A stretch of DNA of 50,427 nucleotides from CAIQQQ01 sp040399685. GTDB taxonomy: Bacteria > Pseudomonadota > Alphaproteobacteria > Acetobacterales > Acetobacteraceae. Made by a program: the position numbers and the translations under genes. Under the pieces are notes generated by a model. It was given only the letters and a program-made list of their open reading frames with translations, was not told the DNA's origin and did no database searches. The stretch's first letter is position 1. Every line of letters starts with the position of its first letter. The stretch spans positions 1-50,427 of the forward strand of contig JBBART010000030.1 in assembly GCA_040399685.1 (NCBI GenBank), written 5' to 3'. This document shows positions 38,403 to 47,457 of the stretch, piece by piece.

Positions 38403-39496
38403 TGGCATCCCTCTCCGAGCACCTGATTCCAGCCCCGGCGCTGGAACGCTTCATCGCCGATATTTTCGAAGCCGCCGGCTGCAAGGCGGACGAGGCCAAG
38501 GGCATCGCCTTTCACCTGCTCGGCGCCAACCTCACCGGCCATGACAGCCACGGCGTCATCCGCACGCCGCGCTATATCCAATGGCTGCAAGAAGGTCGCG
38601 TGCTGCCGGGCCAGGGCCTGACCATCCAGACCGAAAGCCCCACCCACGCGGTGGTGGACGGCAATTTCGGCTTCGGCCAGACCATCGGGCCACTGGCCGT
38701 CGATCTCGGCATCGCCAAGGCGCGCGAGTCGGGCATGTCGATCATCGCCCTGCGCCATTCCGGCCATATCGGCCGCATCGGCGACTGGGCGGAACGCGCC
38801 GCCGAACAGGGCCTGGTGTCGATTCACTTCGTCAACGTGTCGCAGGGCGAGCTTGTCGCACCCTATGGCGGTGTTGACCGGCGGTTCTCCACCAACCCCA
38901 TGTGCGTGGGCGTACCCGCCGCGGGCGACGAGCCGATGCTGTTGCTTGATTTTGCCACGTCGCTGGTGGCAGAAGGCAAGGTTCTGGTGGCCTCGAACGG
39001 CGGCAAGCCACTGCCGGAGGGGTCCCTCATCGAGGAAGACGGCACCCACTCAACCGACCCCGAGACCCTTTACGGCCCGCTGCAGCCCGGCGCCCCGCGT
39101 GATCCGGGCAATGGCACCGGCGCCTTGCGGGCGTTCGGCGACCATAAGGGCTCCGGCATCGCCTTCATGTGCGAAATCCTTGCGGGCGTGCTCACTGGCG
39201 GCACCACATCCGGCCCGATCATCGGCGGCAAACGCGGTCGGATCAGCAACGGCATGTTCTCGATCTACCTGGATCCGAAACACTTCGGCGCCGCCAATTT
39301 TGCCCAACAGGCCGCCGACTATGCTCTCTATGTCAAGGCATCCAGGCCGGCTGTGCCTGGGGTAGCCGTGCAGGTGCCTGGCGAAAAAGAGGCCAGCACC
39401 CGCGCCGACCGCCTCGCCCACGGCGTGCCGTTGCAGGTGGAAACCTGGCAGGCGTTGGTTGCCTGCGGAAAATCCCTTGGTGTGTCTCCATCTTAA
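38402..39496 (+). CDS. Malate/L-lactate dehydrogenase family (Ldh_2) oxidoreductase
   Basis: A 364-residue Ldh_2-fold NAD(P)-dependent dehydrogenase: LTGHDSHGVIRTPRYIQWLQ near residue 45, VVDGNFGFGQTIGPLAVDLG, ALRHSGHIGRIGDWAERAAE (active-site His), STNPMCVGVPA, LLDFATSLVAEGKV, and AFGDHKGSGIAFMCEILAGV. The family includes malate, ureidoglycolate, 2,3-diketogulonate and delta-1-piperideine-2-carboxylate reductases. Overlap by one base with the UgpC-type gene suggests a sugar-acid or hydroxy-acid pathway; ureidoglycolate dehydrogenase is worth considering given the amide-hydrolase trio 5 kb upstream. Confidence 0.92.
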   Translation: MASLSEHLIPAPALERFIADIFEAAGCKADEAKGIAFHLLGANLTGHDSHGVIRTPRYIQWLQEGRVLPGQGLTIQTESPTHAVVDGNFGFGQTIGPLAVDLGIAKARESGMSIIALRHSGHIGRIGDWAERAAEQGLVSIHFVNVSQGELVAPYGGVDRRFSTNPMCVGVPAAGDEPMLLLDFATSLVAEGKVLVASNGGKPLPEGSLIEEDGTHSTDPETLYGPLQPGAPRDPGNGTGALRAFGDHKGSGIAFMCEILAGVLTGGTTSGPIIGGKRGRISNGMFSIYLDPKHFGAANFAQQAADYALYVKASRPAVPGVAVQVPGEKEASTRADRLAHGVPLQVETWQALVACGKSLGVSPS

Positions 39497-39507
39497 CGTT
39501 GTCTTGA

Positions 39508-41547
39508 ATGTTTGGCGCCACACTCCCCCGATCTGCTAGGGGTGTGGCGCTGGTGTTATCAATTTCAATCGCGAACCGGATACGACTGGGCTTTGCCGCA
39601 CTCGTTCTTATCGGGCTGGTTGAAAGTGGCGTGTCCGCCTTGCGGGCCCGCATGGTCGATGCCCGGTTCACCGAAACATCAGACCTGTTCAACCAAAAGG
39701 AACGCCTGGTCAGCGCACGCCGCGCAGTGATCAAGCTCCTGGTTTTTGAAACCAGGTTCCGGCTTGTGGGGGACCGCACAACCCAGGACGCGATGAAGAC
39801 GGCCCTTGCCCCCGCGACGGCCTTGGTGGCCGATGCCCGCACGCATGCCCGTTCGGACTCCGATCGCACCATCTTGTCGGATCTCGAAAAATCCCTTGAA
39901 GCGCATCGTGGCCATATCGATCAATTCGCCCGCATCACCCGCTCGGCCGATGCCGCACGCATGCAATTGCTGTCGGTTGGGGAGCAATTGTCGGTCGCGG
40001 CAAACGAACTGATCGCAGCCCCGGATGCCGACGCACCCATGGACCAGCTTTACGCCGTGCATCTGATCGATCGCAAAATCCAGTTGATGCGACAGGCAAG
40101 CCTGCAATTTCTCGCGGCAAGGGACGGCGAGCGGATTCGTTTGTTCTCGCTCACGGCAAAGTCCCTTGAAACCGTGATGGCCACGTCAAAGCCCATGCTG
40201 GGCGAACACGCCAGCCTGCTGCCACCTATTCTGAGCATGGTGGGTGAATACCGCAGCGTGTTCATCGGCTGGGCCGAAGCAGCGCTGGAGGCAGACCGCC
40301 TTTACAGCACCCAGATCCAACCCGAGATCGACAACGCCGAGACCATCCTCAGCAAGTTGAACGATGCATTCTCCAAGACCTATGCGGAGATGCGCGATGC
40401 GGCCCTCGCAGAGAGCGAAGCCGACACAAACATCGCCTTCGCCGTGGCGTTTGGCAGCCTGATCGCAGGACTGATCCTTGCGCTCACCACAGTCCGCTGT
40501 GTCATCCCGCCGTTGCGGGCCTGCACCGCAAGCATGCAGCGTCTCGTCGACGGCGATCATGAGACTGAAATCCCCCAGGCCGAGCGTCGCGATGAAATGG
40601 GCACAATGGCGCGGATGCTGGTCATCTTTCGCAGCAATGCCATTCGTGCCGATGGATTGGCCCACGCTGAACAACTGACGCAAGAAACCAGCGTGCGCCG
40701 AACCAATCTCCTGAAAACATTGATCGAAAATTTCGAAATCAGCGTCAATGCCACCATCGGTCAGCTCACCATGGCGTCCAGCACCATGGAAGAAACCGCC
40801 CGCGACCTGGCCAGCACGGCCGAGCAGGCCAACAGCCAGTCCCTGAGCGCCTCGTCAGCCGCCGATCAAACCTCGACCAGCGTTCAAACGGTGGCGAGCG
40901 CCGCAGAGCAACTGACCGCTTCCATCCACGAGATCAGCCGCCAGGTCAGCAGATCGGCCACTGTTGCCCAACGCGCGTTGGCGGGCGCCCAGCATACCGA
41001 CACCACCGTGCAACGCCTGGCTTTGGGCGCGCACGAGATTGGCGAGGTTGTGCAACTGATCAGCCAGATCGCGGCCCAGACAAACCTGCTGGCGCTCAAT
41101 GCCACCATCGAGGCGGCGCGGGCGGGTGATGCGGGCAAAGGCTTTGCCGTGGTCGCAGGCGAAGTGAAGCTGCTTGCCAGCCAGACAGCCCACGCAACCC
41201 AACAGATCAGCATCCAGATCAACGCCATTCAAACCGCCACCAAGGACGCGGTGCGCGAAATCGGCGAAATCGGCGCCATCATTTCCGAGATCCACCAGAT
41301 CGGCGCCACGGTTGCCGTGGCCATGGAACAACAGGGCGCCGCCACCGCCGAGATCGCCCGCAGCGTGGACCAGGCAGCCCAAGGCACACAGAACGTCAGC
41401 CAGAACATGTCCGAGGTGCGCCATGCCGCCAGCCGGACCGGCAGTGCAGCCGAGGAACTCTACGCAGTGGCCGCCGACGTCTCGCGTCAATCGGCCGCGT
41501 TGAGCCTGGAAATCAGTGGCTTCACCAACGGGGTCAAAGCTGCGTGA
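39508..41547 (+). CDS. Methyl-accepting chemotaxis protein
   Basis: A 679-residue receptor. A first membrane helix (about 20-45, RLGFAALVLIGLVESGVSAL) is followed by a ~265-residue helical extracytoplasmic domain resembling four-helix-bundle sensors. A second helix is at about 315-335 (AFGSLIAGLILALTTV), then a HAMP domain (residues ~335-388, PPLRACTASMQRLVDGDHET, MGTMARMLVIFRSNA). The signalling domain has the hairpin tip EIGEVVQLISQIAAQTNLLA and NATIEAARAGDAGKGFAVVA. There is no CheR-docking pentapeptide. A GTG at 39553 (LSISIANRIRLGF) is a possible alternative start, since family proteins often begin there. No che genes are nearby. Confidence 0.93.
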   Translation: MFGATLPRSARGVALVLSISIANRIRLGFAALVLIGLVESGVSALRARMVDARFTETSDLFNQKERLVSARRAVIKLLVFETRFRLVGDRTTQDAMKTALAPATALVADARTHARSDSDRTILSDLEKSLEAHRGHIDQFARITRSADAARMQLLSVGEQLSVAANELIAAPDADAPMDQLYAVHLIDRKIQLMRQASLQFLAARDGERIRLFSLTAKSLETVMATSKPMLGEHASLLPPILSMVGEYRSVFIGWAEAALEADRLYSTQIQPEIDNAETILSKLNDAFSKTYAEMRDAALAESEADTNIAFAVAFGSLIAGLILALTTVRCVIPPLRACTASMQRLVDGDHETEIPQAERRDEMGTMARMLVIFRSNAIRADGLAHAEQLTQETSVRRTNLLKTLIENFEISVNATIGQLTMASSTMEETARDLASTAEQANSQSLSASSAADQTSTSVQTVASAAEQLTASIHEISRQVSRSATVAQRALAGAQHTDTTVQRLALGAHEIGEVVQLISQIAAQTNLLALNATIEAARAGDAGKGFAVVAGEVKLLASQTAHATQQISIQINAIQTATKDAVREIGEIGAIISEIHQIGATVAVAMEQQGAATAEIARSVDQAAQGTQNVSQNMSEVRHAASRTGSAAEELYAVAADVSRQSAALSLEISGFTNGVKAA

Positions 41548-41580
41548 CCGGCAAACGGTCGCCAGTGGCGTTCAACCGGA

Positions 41581-42627
41581 TCAAGCCGGACTGTCGAAAT
41601 AACTCACCATGTCGGCACGTCCGCTCCGGCCCAAAATCGTAACACCATCACCAGCTTCCACCTTCGTGGTTGGCTGTGGGCGCTCAACCTTGCCGCTGCC
41701 GGCATGCTCGATCGCCACGATAAAGAACGTCCGCTCCGCCATGCGCTCCACCGCCTCGACCGTCTGGCCCACATAGCGACTTCCCTCGGCAGCCAAAACA
41801 ATCTCGATCTCCAGCCCCAGCGTGCGAAGGTCCAACTCCATCTGCCGGCGCCGTTCCGTGGACTGAATCATCCCGGCAATGGCGGGAAACAAAATCATCG
41901 ACGCCACCTGCTCGGCACCGATATGGGCCGGCATGACCACCGAATTGGCGCCCGCCTGCAGCAATTTCTTCTCCGTGGCCGGCAATTCGCCACGCGCCAC
42001 AATTTGCAGCCCAGGATTCAGCCCGCGAGCACTGAGGGTGATGAACACATTGACGGCATCGGACGACACCACCGTGGCAAGCGCCCGCGCATACTGGATG
42101 CCAGCCTGTTCGAGAACGCTTTCCTCCGACGCATCGGCCTGCACGCACAAAAACCCCATCTGCCGCGCCTCGGCACAGCGCTCCGGGCTGCTTTCCAAAA
42201 TCACAAGCTGCGCCTTCGCATCCCGCAATTCACGCGCCAGCATGGAGCCGGTGCGGCCAAAGCCACACACGATGATATGTCCACGAAGCTGTTCGATCGT
42301 CCGGTTCATGCGCTTCAGCCCAAAGACAGATTGCACCTGCGACAGCGTGATGGCCTGCACCAGCGCGCCGGTGAGAAAGATCATTCCCGTGCAGCCGGTC
42401 ACGATCAACCCCATCGTGATGGCCCGCAAGGCCGGAGTGTTGATCGGATGGATCTCGCCGAAACCGACGGTGAACACCGTGATAACAACCATATAGACGG
42501 CGTCGCCCAGGCTCCATCCATGCTCCACATAGCCAACCGTCGCCAATCCGCCGACCAGCAGAACGAACGCCACCACCAGCAGCATGTTGCGAATTGGCGT
42601 TTGCGTCCATGTGCCAAAAAAATGCAT
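41581..42627 (-). CDS. Two-helix potassium channel with TrkA-N (RCK) domain
   Basis: A 348-residue MthK-like channel. TM1 is at ~14-34, the pore loop contains TVGFG (53-57) instead of the usual TVGYG, and TM2 is at ~70-92. A Rossmann RCK domain follows (HIIVCGFGRTGSMLARELRD), then a TrkA-C-like region with DGVTILGRSGRADMV. It should gate K+ in response to a ligand. The start at 42627 has an AGGG box six bases away and begins before the first helix; the upstream frame is open but unrelated. It lies 34 bases downstream of the TSUP gene. Confidence 0.92.
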   Translation of the reverse strand: MHFFGTWTQTPIRNMLLVVAFVLLVGGLATVGYVEHGWSLGDAVYMVVITVFTVGFGEIHPINTPALRAITMGLIVTGCTGMIFLTGALVQAITLSQVQSVFGLKRMNRTIEQLRGHIIVCGFGRTGSMLARELRDAKAQLVILESSPERCAEARQMGFLCVQADASEESVLEQAGIQYARALATVVSSDAVNVFITLSARGLNPGLQIVARGELPATEKKLLQAGANSVVMPAHIGAEQVASMILFPAIAGMIQSTERRRQMELDLRTLGLEIEIVLAAEGSRYVGQTVEAVERMAERTFFIVAIEHAGSGKVERPQPTTKVEAGDGVTILGRSGRADMVSYFDSPA

Positions 42628-42661
42628 CGACGCCCTTTGCAACCTCAGTCCGGGCGTTCCA

Positions 42662-43393
42662 TCAATGCCGCCCCAGTTCCAGTCCCAGTAGCAGCATGCC
42701 GGAAAAGAAACATCTTCGGAAAAGCACCGGAGAAATACGCACCCGAACGTGCTGCCCCACCTGCATGCCAATGAAGGCCGGTACCAAGGCCGCCACCGAG
42801 GCCAGCATCAACGGCCTGTCGAACACGCCAGACCCGGTGAGATCGGCCAACAAGCCGAGGGTGGAAACCGTGAAGGACAACCCCAGCGCCTGCACCATCT
42901 CATCACGATCAAGCCCAAGCGCATTGAGGAACGGCACCAACGGCAACATTGAAAGCCCGGTCGCCGTGGTCACAACCCCGGTCAGGACTCCGACAACCGG
43001 CCCAAGCCGGGCCTCCCATCGCCTTGACATGCGCGGTCGCCCCGACAGCAGTCCAAACAAGGCGTATGCCGCCAGCACAATGCCGAGCCAGACCCGCGTA
43101 TGGCCGGCGTTGCCGCCGGACAACGCGCCCGCACCAAGCCAGCTTCCAACGATAATCCCCACCAGCATAGGCCAGAGCCGGCGCAGCAACCCGCGAAAAT
43201 CAGGCCCCTTCCAGAGCTGCCAGATATTGGTCGCCGTGGCCGGCAACACCAGCACGCCGGCCGCTTGCGCTGGCGCCATCAACAGCCCCATCAGCCCCAC
43301 GCCCACCGCCGGCAAACCAAGGCCAATCACGCCCTTGACGAATCCAGCCAACAAAAGAATGAGCGTTGGCAGAACGAATGGCTCCACGCTCAC
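42662..43393 (-). CDS. TSUP-family (TauE/SafE) membrane transporter
   Basis: A 243-residue protein with seven to eight hydrophobic helices and both TSUP motifs: LLLAGFVKGVIGLGLPAVGV at the N-terminus and LGPVVGVLTGVVTTATGLSM as the repeat of it in the second half. It transports anionic sulfur or organic compounds such as sulfite, sulfolactate or sulfoacetate. The start overlaps the SDR stop by four bases, so SDR, TSUP and the K+ channel are read as one leftward unit. Its substrate may relate to the SDR product. Confidence 0.9.
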   Translation of the reverse strand: MSVEPFVLPTLILLLAGFVKGVIGLGLPAVGVGLMGLLMAPAQAAGVLVLPATATNIWQLWKGPDFRGLLRRLWPMLVGIIVGSWLGAGALSGGNAGHTRVWLGIVLAAYALFGLLSGRPRMSRRWEARLGPVVGVLTGVVTTATGLSMLPLVPFLNALGLDRDEMVQALGLSFTVSTLGLLADLTGSGVFDRPLMLASVAALVPAFIGMQVGQHVRVRISPVLFRRCFFSGMLLLGLELGRH

Positions 43394-44169
43394 GTCACCA
43401 CCGCCCCGCCATCGACCGCCAGGATCTGGCCGGTGATATGCCCCGATGCGGCCGAGGCGAGCAGCAGCGCTGCCCCTTTCAAATCATCCGGTCCACCCAG
43501 CTTGCCAAGCGGCGTGCGGGCCGCAAACGCCTCGCCATGCTTCTCCAGCGTCCCACGCGTCATCCGCGACGGAAACCAGCCAGGCGCCAGCGCATTGACG
43601 GTGATGCCGTGCTTGCCCCACTCCGCCGCAAGCGCCCGCGTAAAATTGACCACGCCTCCCTTGGAGGTATTATAGGCAATAGTACCGAGCGCCCCGGTCT
43701 GGTTGCCTTTCAGGCCGGCAACCGAGGCAATATTGACGATTCGTCCATGTTTTTGCGGGATCATCCAGGCACGACCAACAGATTGGGTCAGGAAAAACAA
43801 TGCATTCAGGTTCAGGTCGATCACACGCAGCCACTGCTCCGGCGTATGGTCTTCAGCCGCAGCGCCCCACGAAACACCTGCGTTGTTGACGAGAATGTCG
43901 ATCCGCCCAGCCCGCGCCATCACCGCGTCCGTCACCACTTGCGCCGAGGCGGCGTCGCAAAGAGTGGCCGCCACAGCAAACGCATTCACACCCAGGCCCG
44001 CCAGATGAGACACCGCCAGATCCAGATCAGCCTGCTTGCGCGAGACGAGGGCAATCGTGGCGCCGAACTCTCCCAATGCCTCGGCGATTTGCAGCCCCAG
44101 CCCCCGAGAACCGCCGGTAATCAGCGCAACCTGCCCCGTCAGATCGAACAAAGCTTTCAACGAACCCAT
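43390..44169 (-). CDS. SDR-family oxidoreductase
   Basis: A 259-residue classical short-chain dehydrogenase. It has a TGGSRGLG cofactor loop, NNAGVS, NIASVAG with the catalytic Ser, YNTSK (Tyr-x-x-x-Lys) and a GQILAVDGG C-terminus. The Arg in SRKQADL points to NADP(H). Its length and C-terminal layout resemble gluconate 5-dehydrogenase-like enzymes. It is clearly distinct from the SDR at 12485-13240. First gene of the SDR-TSUP-channel unit; divergent from phaZ with 224 bp between. Confidence 0.92.
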   Translation of the reverse strand: MGSLKALFDLTGQVALITGGSRGLGLQIAEALGEFGATIALVSRKQADLDLAVSHLAGLGVNAFAVAATLCDAASAQVVTDAVMARAGRIDILVNNAGVSWGAAAEDHTPEQWLRVIDLNLNALFFLTQSVGRAWMIPQKHGRIVNIASVAGLKGNQTGALGTIAYNTSKGGVVNFTRALAAEWGKHGITVNALAPGWFPSRMTRGTLEKHGEAFAARTPLGKLGGPDDLKGAALLLASAASGHITGQILAVDGGAVVT

Positions 44170-44393
44170 GGGCAGATGCTCCGCGTAGTTACGAGTTGCC
44201 CAGCTTGCCCCATACTAGGCGGAACCGAAACCCACAGGGGGCGATGCACGGGCGCCTGCGGATACCTATCTCATCCTCTACCTATTTTGTGTTGCTCTTA
44301 ACTATTTAGTATGGACCATATCGTTATACTGAAGTCTTAGCGTTCCGTTTACGACGACCTGTTACGCCCTCGAAAATCAAGGCAATTTTTTAG

Positions 44394-45614
44394 ATGCTCT
44401 ATGCGCTATATGAAATGCAGCGTGCCAGCCTGAGGCCGTTTCGCGCGATGGCGCATTCCGCTCTCCAGGCGCTGGACCGTCCCTACAACCCATTGCGCCC
44501 CACCACGCTCGGGCGTCTGACGGTTGCGGCATTGGACAGTTTTGAACACACGACCCGCAGCTTCCCCAAGCCAGAATTCGGCCACGCCAGCACCGAGATC
44601 GACGGCCAGACGGTCGCCATCACCGAAGAATTCACAGCCGTTCTTCCCTGGTGCAACCTGCTGCGCTTCCGCCGCGCGGTGGAACGCCCAAACGACCCGA
44701 AACTGCTGATCGTCGCGCCGATGTCGGGGCATTATGCCACGCTGCTGCGCGGCACCGTGGCCGCGTTCCTGCCGGATCACGACGTCTACATCACCGACTG
44801 GAACGACGCGCGGGACATGCCGCTGTCCGGCCCAGGCTTTGATCTCAACAACTACATGGACTACGTGATCGAGTTCCTGCGCCTGCTGGGCCCGGACACC
44901 CACGTGCTGGCCGTCTGCCAGCCGGCCGTGCCGGTGCTGGCCGCCGCCGCCATCATGAATGCCCGTGAACCCCAAGCCGCACCGCGCAGCATGACGCTGA
45001 TCGGCGGACCAATCGACACGCGTGAGGGCGTCACCGCCGTCAACACCTTCGCCAAGAAGCACGACATGGCGTGGTTCGAATCAACCGTCATCCAGCGCGT
45101 GCCATTCGGCCATCGCGGCTTCACACGCCGCGTCTATCCAGGCTTCCTGCAACTTGCCGGCTTCATGGCAATGAACATGGAACGCCACATGGACGCGCAC
45201 TGGAAGATGTTCATGCACCTGGCCGACGGAGACGGCGAATCGCTGGAATCCAAGCGCGCCTTCTACACCGAATACCGCTCGGTGATGGATCTCTCATCTG
45301 AGTTCTACCTGCAAACCATCGAATCGGTGTTCCTGGACCATCGCCTGCCCCGTGGCCTGCTCACCTATCACGGCGAAATCGTCGACCCCTCCTCGATCAC
45401 GAAAACCGCCATGCTGACCATCGAAGGCGAGCGGGACGACATCTCCGGCATCGGCCAAACCCGCGCAGCCCACAAGCTCACCACCAACCTGCCCGAATCG
45501 ATGCGCGCGCATCACGAGCAGGCTGGTGTTGGCCATTACGGCCTGTTCAACGGCCGCCGCTTCACGTCCGAGATCGCCCCGTTGATCAAGGCGTTCATCA
45601 CCACCCATCGCTGA
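44394..45614 (+). CDS. phaZ: Intracellular polyhydroxybutyrate depolymerase
   Basis: A 406-residue i-PhaZ-family protein. MLYALYEMQRASLRPFRAMA is the standard N-terminus, with PKLLIVAPMSGHYATLLRGT, VYITDWNDARDMPLSGPGFD and the catalytic Cys175 in VLAVCQPAVPVL, where most alpha/beta hydrolases have Ser. HWKMFMHLADGDGESLESKR and a C-terminal HYGLFNGRRF with the catalytic His follow. It breaks down stored PHB granules to 3-hydroxybutyrate. The A+T-rich 224-bp upstream region probably contains its promoter. An acyl-CoA ligase gene follows 122 bp later. Confidence 0.95.
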   Translation: MLYALYEMQRASLRPFRAMAHSALQALDRPYNPLRPTTLGRLTVAALDSFEHTTRSFPKPEFGHASTEIDGQTVAITEEFTAVLPWCNLLRFRRAVERPNDPKLLIVAPMSGHYATLLRGTVAAFLPDHDVYITDWNDARDMPLSGPGFDLNNYMDYVIEFLRLLGPDTHVLAVCQPAVPVLAAAAIMNAREPQAAPRSMTLIGGPIDTREGVTAVNTFAKKHDMAWFESTVIQRVPFGHRGFTRRVYPGFLQLAGFMAMNMERHMDAHWKMFMHLADGDGESLESKRAFYTEYRSVMDLSSEFYLQTIESVFLDHRLPRGLLTYHGEIVDPSSITKTAMLTIEGERDDISGIGQTRAAHKLTTNLPESMRAHHEQAGVGHYGLFNGRRFTSEIAPLIKAFITTHR

Positions 45615-45620
45615 GATTTC

Positions 45621-45648
45621 CCCCTGGACGGCGCCTGCCGCCCAGGGG
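45621..45648. terminator. Hairpin downstream of phaZ
   Basis: CCCCTGG (45621-45627) pairs with CCAGGGG (45642-45648), with further GC pairing inside. It starts seven bases after the phaZ stop. No T-tract follows, so it may be Rho-assisted or only an mRNA-stabilising end. Confidence 0.4.
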
Positions 45649-45736
45649 ACGCCAAACCAATTCCGGTCTCACGCAAACCATTGTATCCTGCCTCCAACGC
45701 CCAGCGGATCAACGCTGGCCTGAGAGGGACACGCCC

Positions 45737-47374
45737 ATGTTCGGCCTGATGCAGGATCGACCATTGATGATCTCATCGATCATCAAGCACGCCGCCCGAA
45801 ATCACGCGCATGCCGAAATCGTCTCGAAAAACGTCGATGGGTCCATCCACCGCACCGGCTACCGCGATCTGGAACGCCGCGCCCGCCGCCTGGTGTGGGT
45901 GTTGCAAAACCTGGGAATCCGCGCCGATGACCGGGTCGGCACGCTCGGCTGGAACGGGTTTCGCCATCTGGAACTCTATTACGGCGTGTCCGGCATGCAG
46001 GCGATTTGCCACACCATCAATCCCCGGCTCGGCGCGCCCGATATCAGCTTCATCATCAACAATGCCGCCGACAGCGTCATTTTCGCTGAAACCAGCTTCA
46101 CCGCCCTGATCGCCTCCATCGCCCCCACCGTAACGGCGTCAGTTCGCGCAATCGTGTTCATGTGCGATCGCGCCGCCATGCCAGAGCTCGAACTGCCCAC
46201 CGGCATGGCGCTGCTCTGCTACGAAGATCTCATGGCCGCAGCCGACGAGGATTACGTCTGGCCCGAGTTCGACGAACGCACCGCCGCCTCCCTCTGCTAC
46301 ACCTCCGGCACCACCGGCAAGCCGAAGGGCGTGCTCTACAGCCACCGCTCCACCCTGTTGCACGCCATGGCCATCAACACCGCCGATGTCTTTGGCCTTC
46401 GCTCGACAGACCGGGCCTTGCCGGTTGTTCCGATGTTTCACGTCAACGCCTGGGGCACCCCTTACGCCGCCCCCGCCGTGGGCGCTTCGCTGATCATGCC
46501 CGGCCGCCATCTGGACGGCCCCAGCCTGACAAAACTCATGAACGACGAGCGCGTCACCATGTCCGCCGGCGTCCCCACCGTCTGGCTGGGGCTGCTGCAC
46601 CATCTGCGCGGTTCCGGCGAGCGCCTGAACACCGTGCGCCGGCTGGTGATCGGCGGCTCCGCCTGCCCGCGCCTGCTGCTGGAAGCGTTCGACCGTGAAT
46701 ACGGCGTCCAGATCGACCATGCCTGGGGGATGAGCGAGACCAGCCCGTTGGGCACCTACAATGCCCCCACGCCTGCAACCGCAGCGCTCTCCGACGAGAA
46801 GCTGCTGCGTCACCGTGAAAAGCAGGGCCGCGGCATCTTCGGCATCGATATGAAAATCGTCGATGATTCCGGCGCAGACCTGCCATGGGACGGTATCGCC
46901 CAGGGCAATCTGATGGTGCGCGGCGCCTGGGTGGCCAGCGCCTATTGGGGTGAGGCGCCAGGCAGCGCCTGCGACGCAGAGGGCTGGTTCGCCACAGGCG
47001 ACGTGGCCACGATAGACCCCGTCGGCACAATGGAAATCACCGACCGGTCCAAGGATGTCATCAAATCCGGTGGCGAATGGATCAGCTCGATCGCGCTGGA
47101 GAACATTGCCGTTTCTCATCCAGACGTCATCGAGGCCGCCATCGTCGCCGCCCGACACCCGAAATGGACGGAACGGCCGGTGCTGGTCGTGGTGCCACGC
47201 GAAGGCGCCTCGCTGATGGCCGCGGATCTGCTGGGCTTCTATGCCGGAAAAATTCCGAACTGGTGGCTGCCGGATGCCGTGGTGATGGTGGACGAACTGC
47301 CTCACACCGCCACCGGCAAAGTTCACAAACTCACCCTGCGCAACCGCTACCGGGACCATCTGACAGCCGATTGA
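45737..47374 (+). CDS. Fatty-acid--CoA ligase (AMP-forming, FadD-like)
   Basis: A 545-residue adenylate-forming enzyme. The P-loop is ASLCYTSGTTGKPKGVLYSH (residues ~185-204), followed by FHVNAWGTPYAAP, WGMSETSPLG (A5), GWFATGDVATIDPVGTMEI (A7) and TDRSKDVIKSGGEWISSIAL (A8), and the catalytic Lys is in TATGKVHKLTLR. The FHVNAWG..Y.A motif is common in long- and medium-chain acyl-CoA ligases of the FadD/alkK type. It activates fatty acids or similar carboxylates to CoA esters. RBS AGAGGGA precedes ATG. It may work on acids released by the PHB depolymerase upstream. Confidence 0.93.
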   Translation: MFGLMQDRPLMISSIIKHAARNHAHAEIVSKNVDGSIHRTGYRDLERRARRLVWVLQNLGIRADDRVGTLGWNGFRHLELYYGVSGMQAICHTINPRLGAPDISFIINNAADSVIFAETSFTALIASIAPTVTASVRAIVFMCDRAAMPELELPTGMALLCYEDLMAAADEDYVWPEFDERTAASLCYTSGTTGKPKGVLYSHRSTLLHAMAINTADVFGLRSTDRALPVVPMFHVNAWGTPYAAPAVGASLIMPGRHLDGPSLTKLMNDERVTMSAGVPTVWLGLLHHLRGSGERLNTVRRLVIGGSACPRLLLEAFDREYGVQIDHAWGMSETSPLGTYNAPTPATAALSDEKLLRHREKQGRGIFGIDMKIVDDSGADLPWDGIAQGNLMVRGAWVASAYWGEAPGSACDAEGWFATGDVATIDPVGTMEITDRSKDVIKSGGEWISSIALENIAVSHPDVIEAAIVAARHPKWTERPVLVVVPREGASLMAADLLGFYAGKIPNWWLPDAVVMVDELPHTATGKVHKLTLRNRYRDHLTAD

Positions 47375-47457
47375 CGGTTTGTATGACAGACCGTAAAATT
47401 TTAGAAAGATCGCGAGGTGACATCGCCAAACGCCCGATCGCGAAAAGGAAGAGCGCC

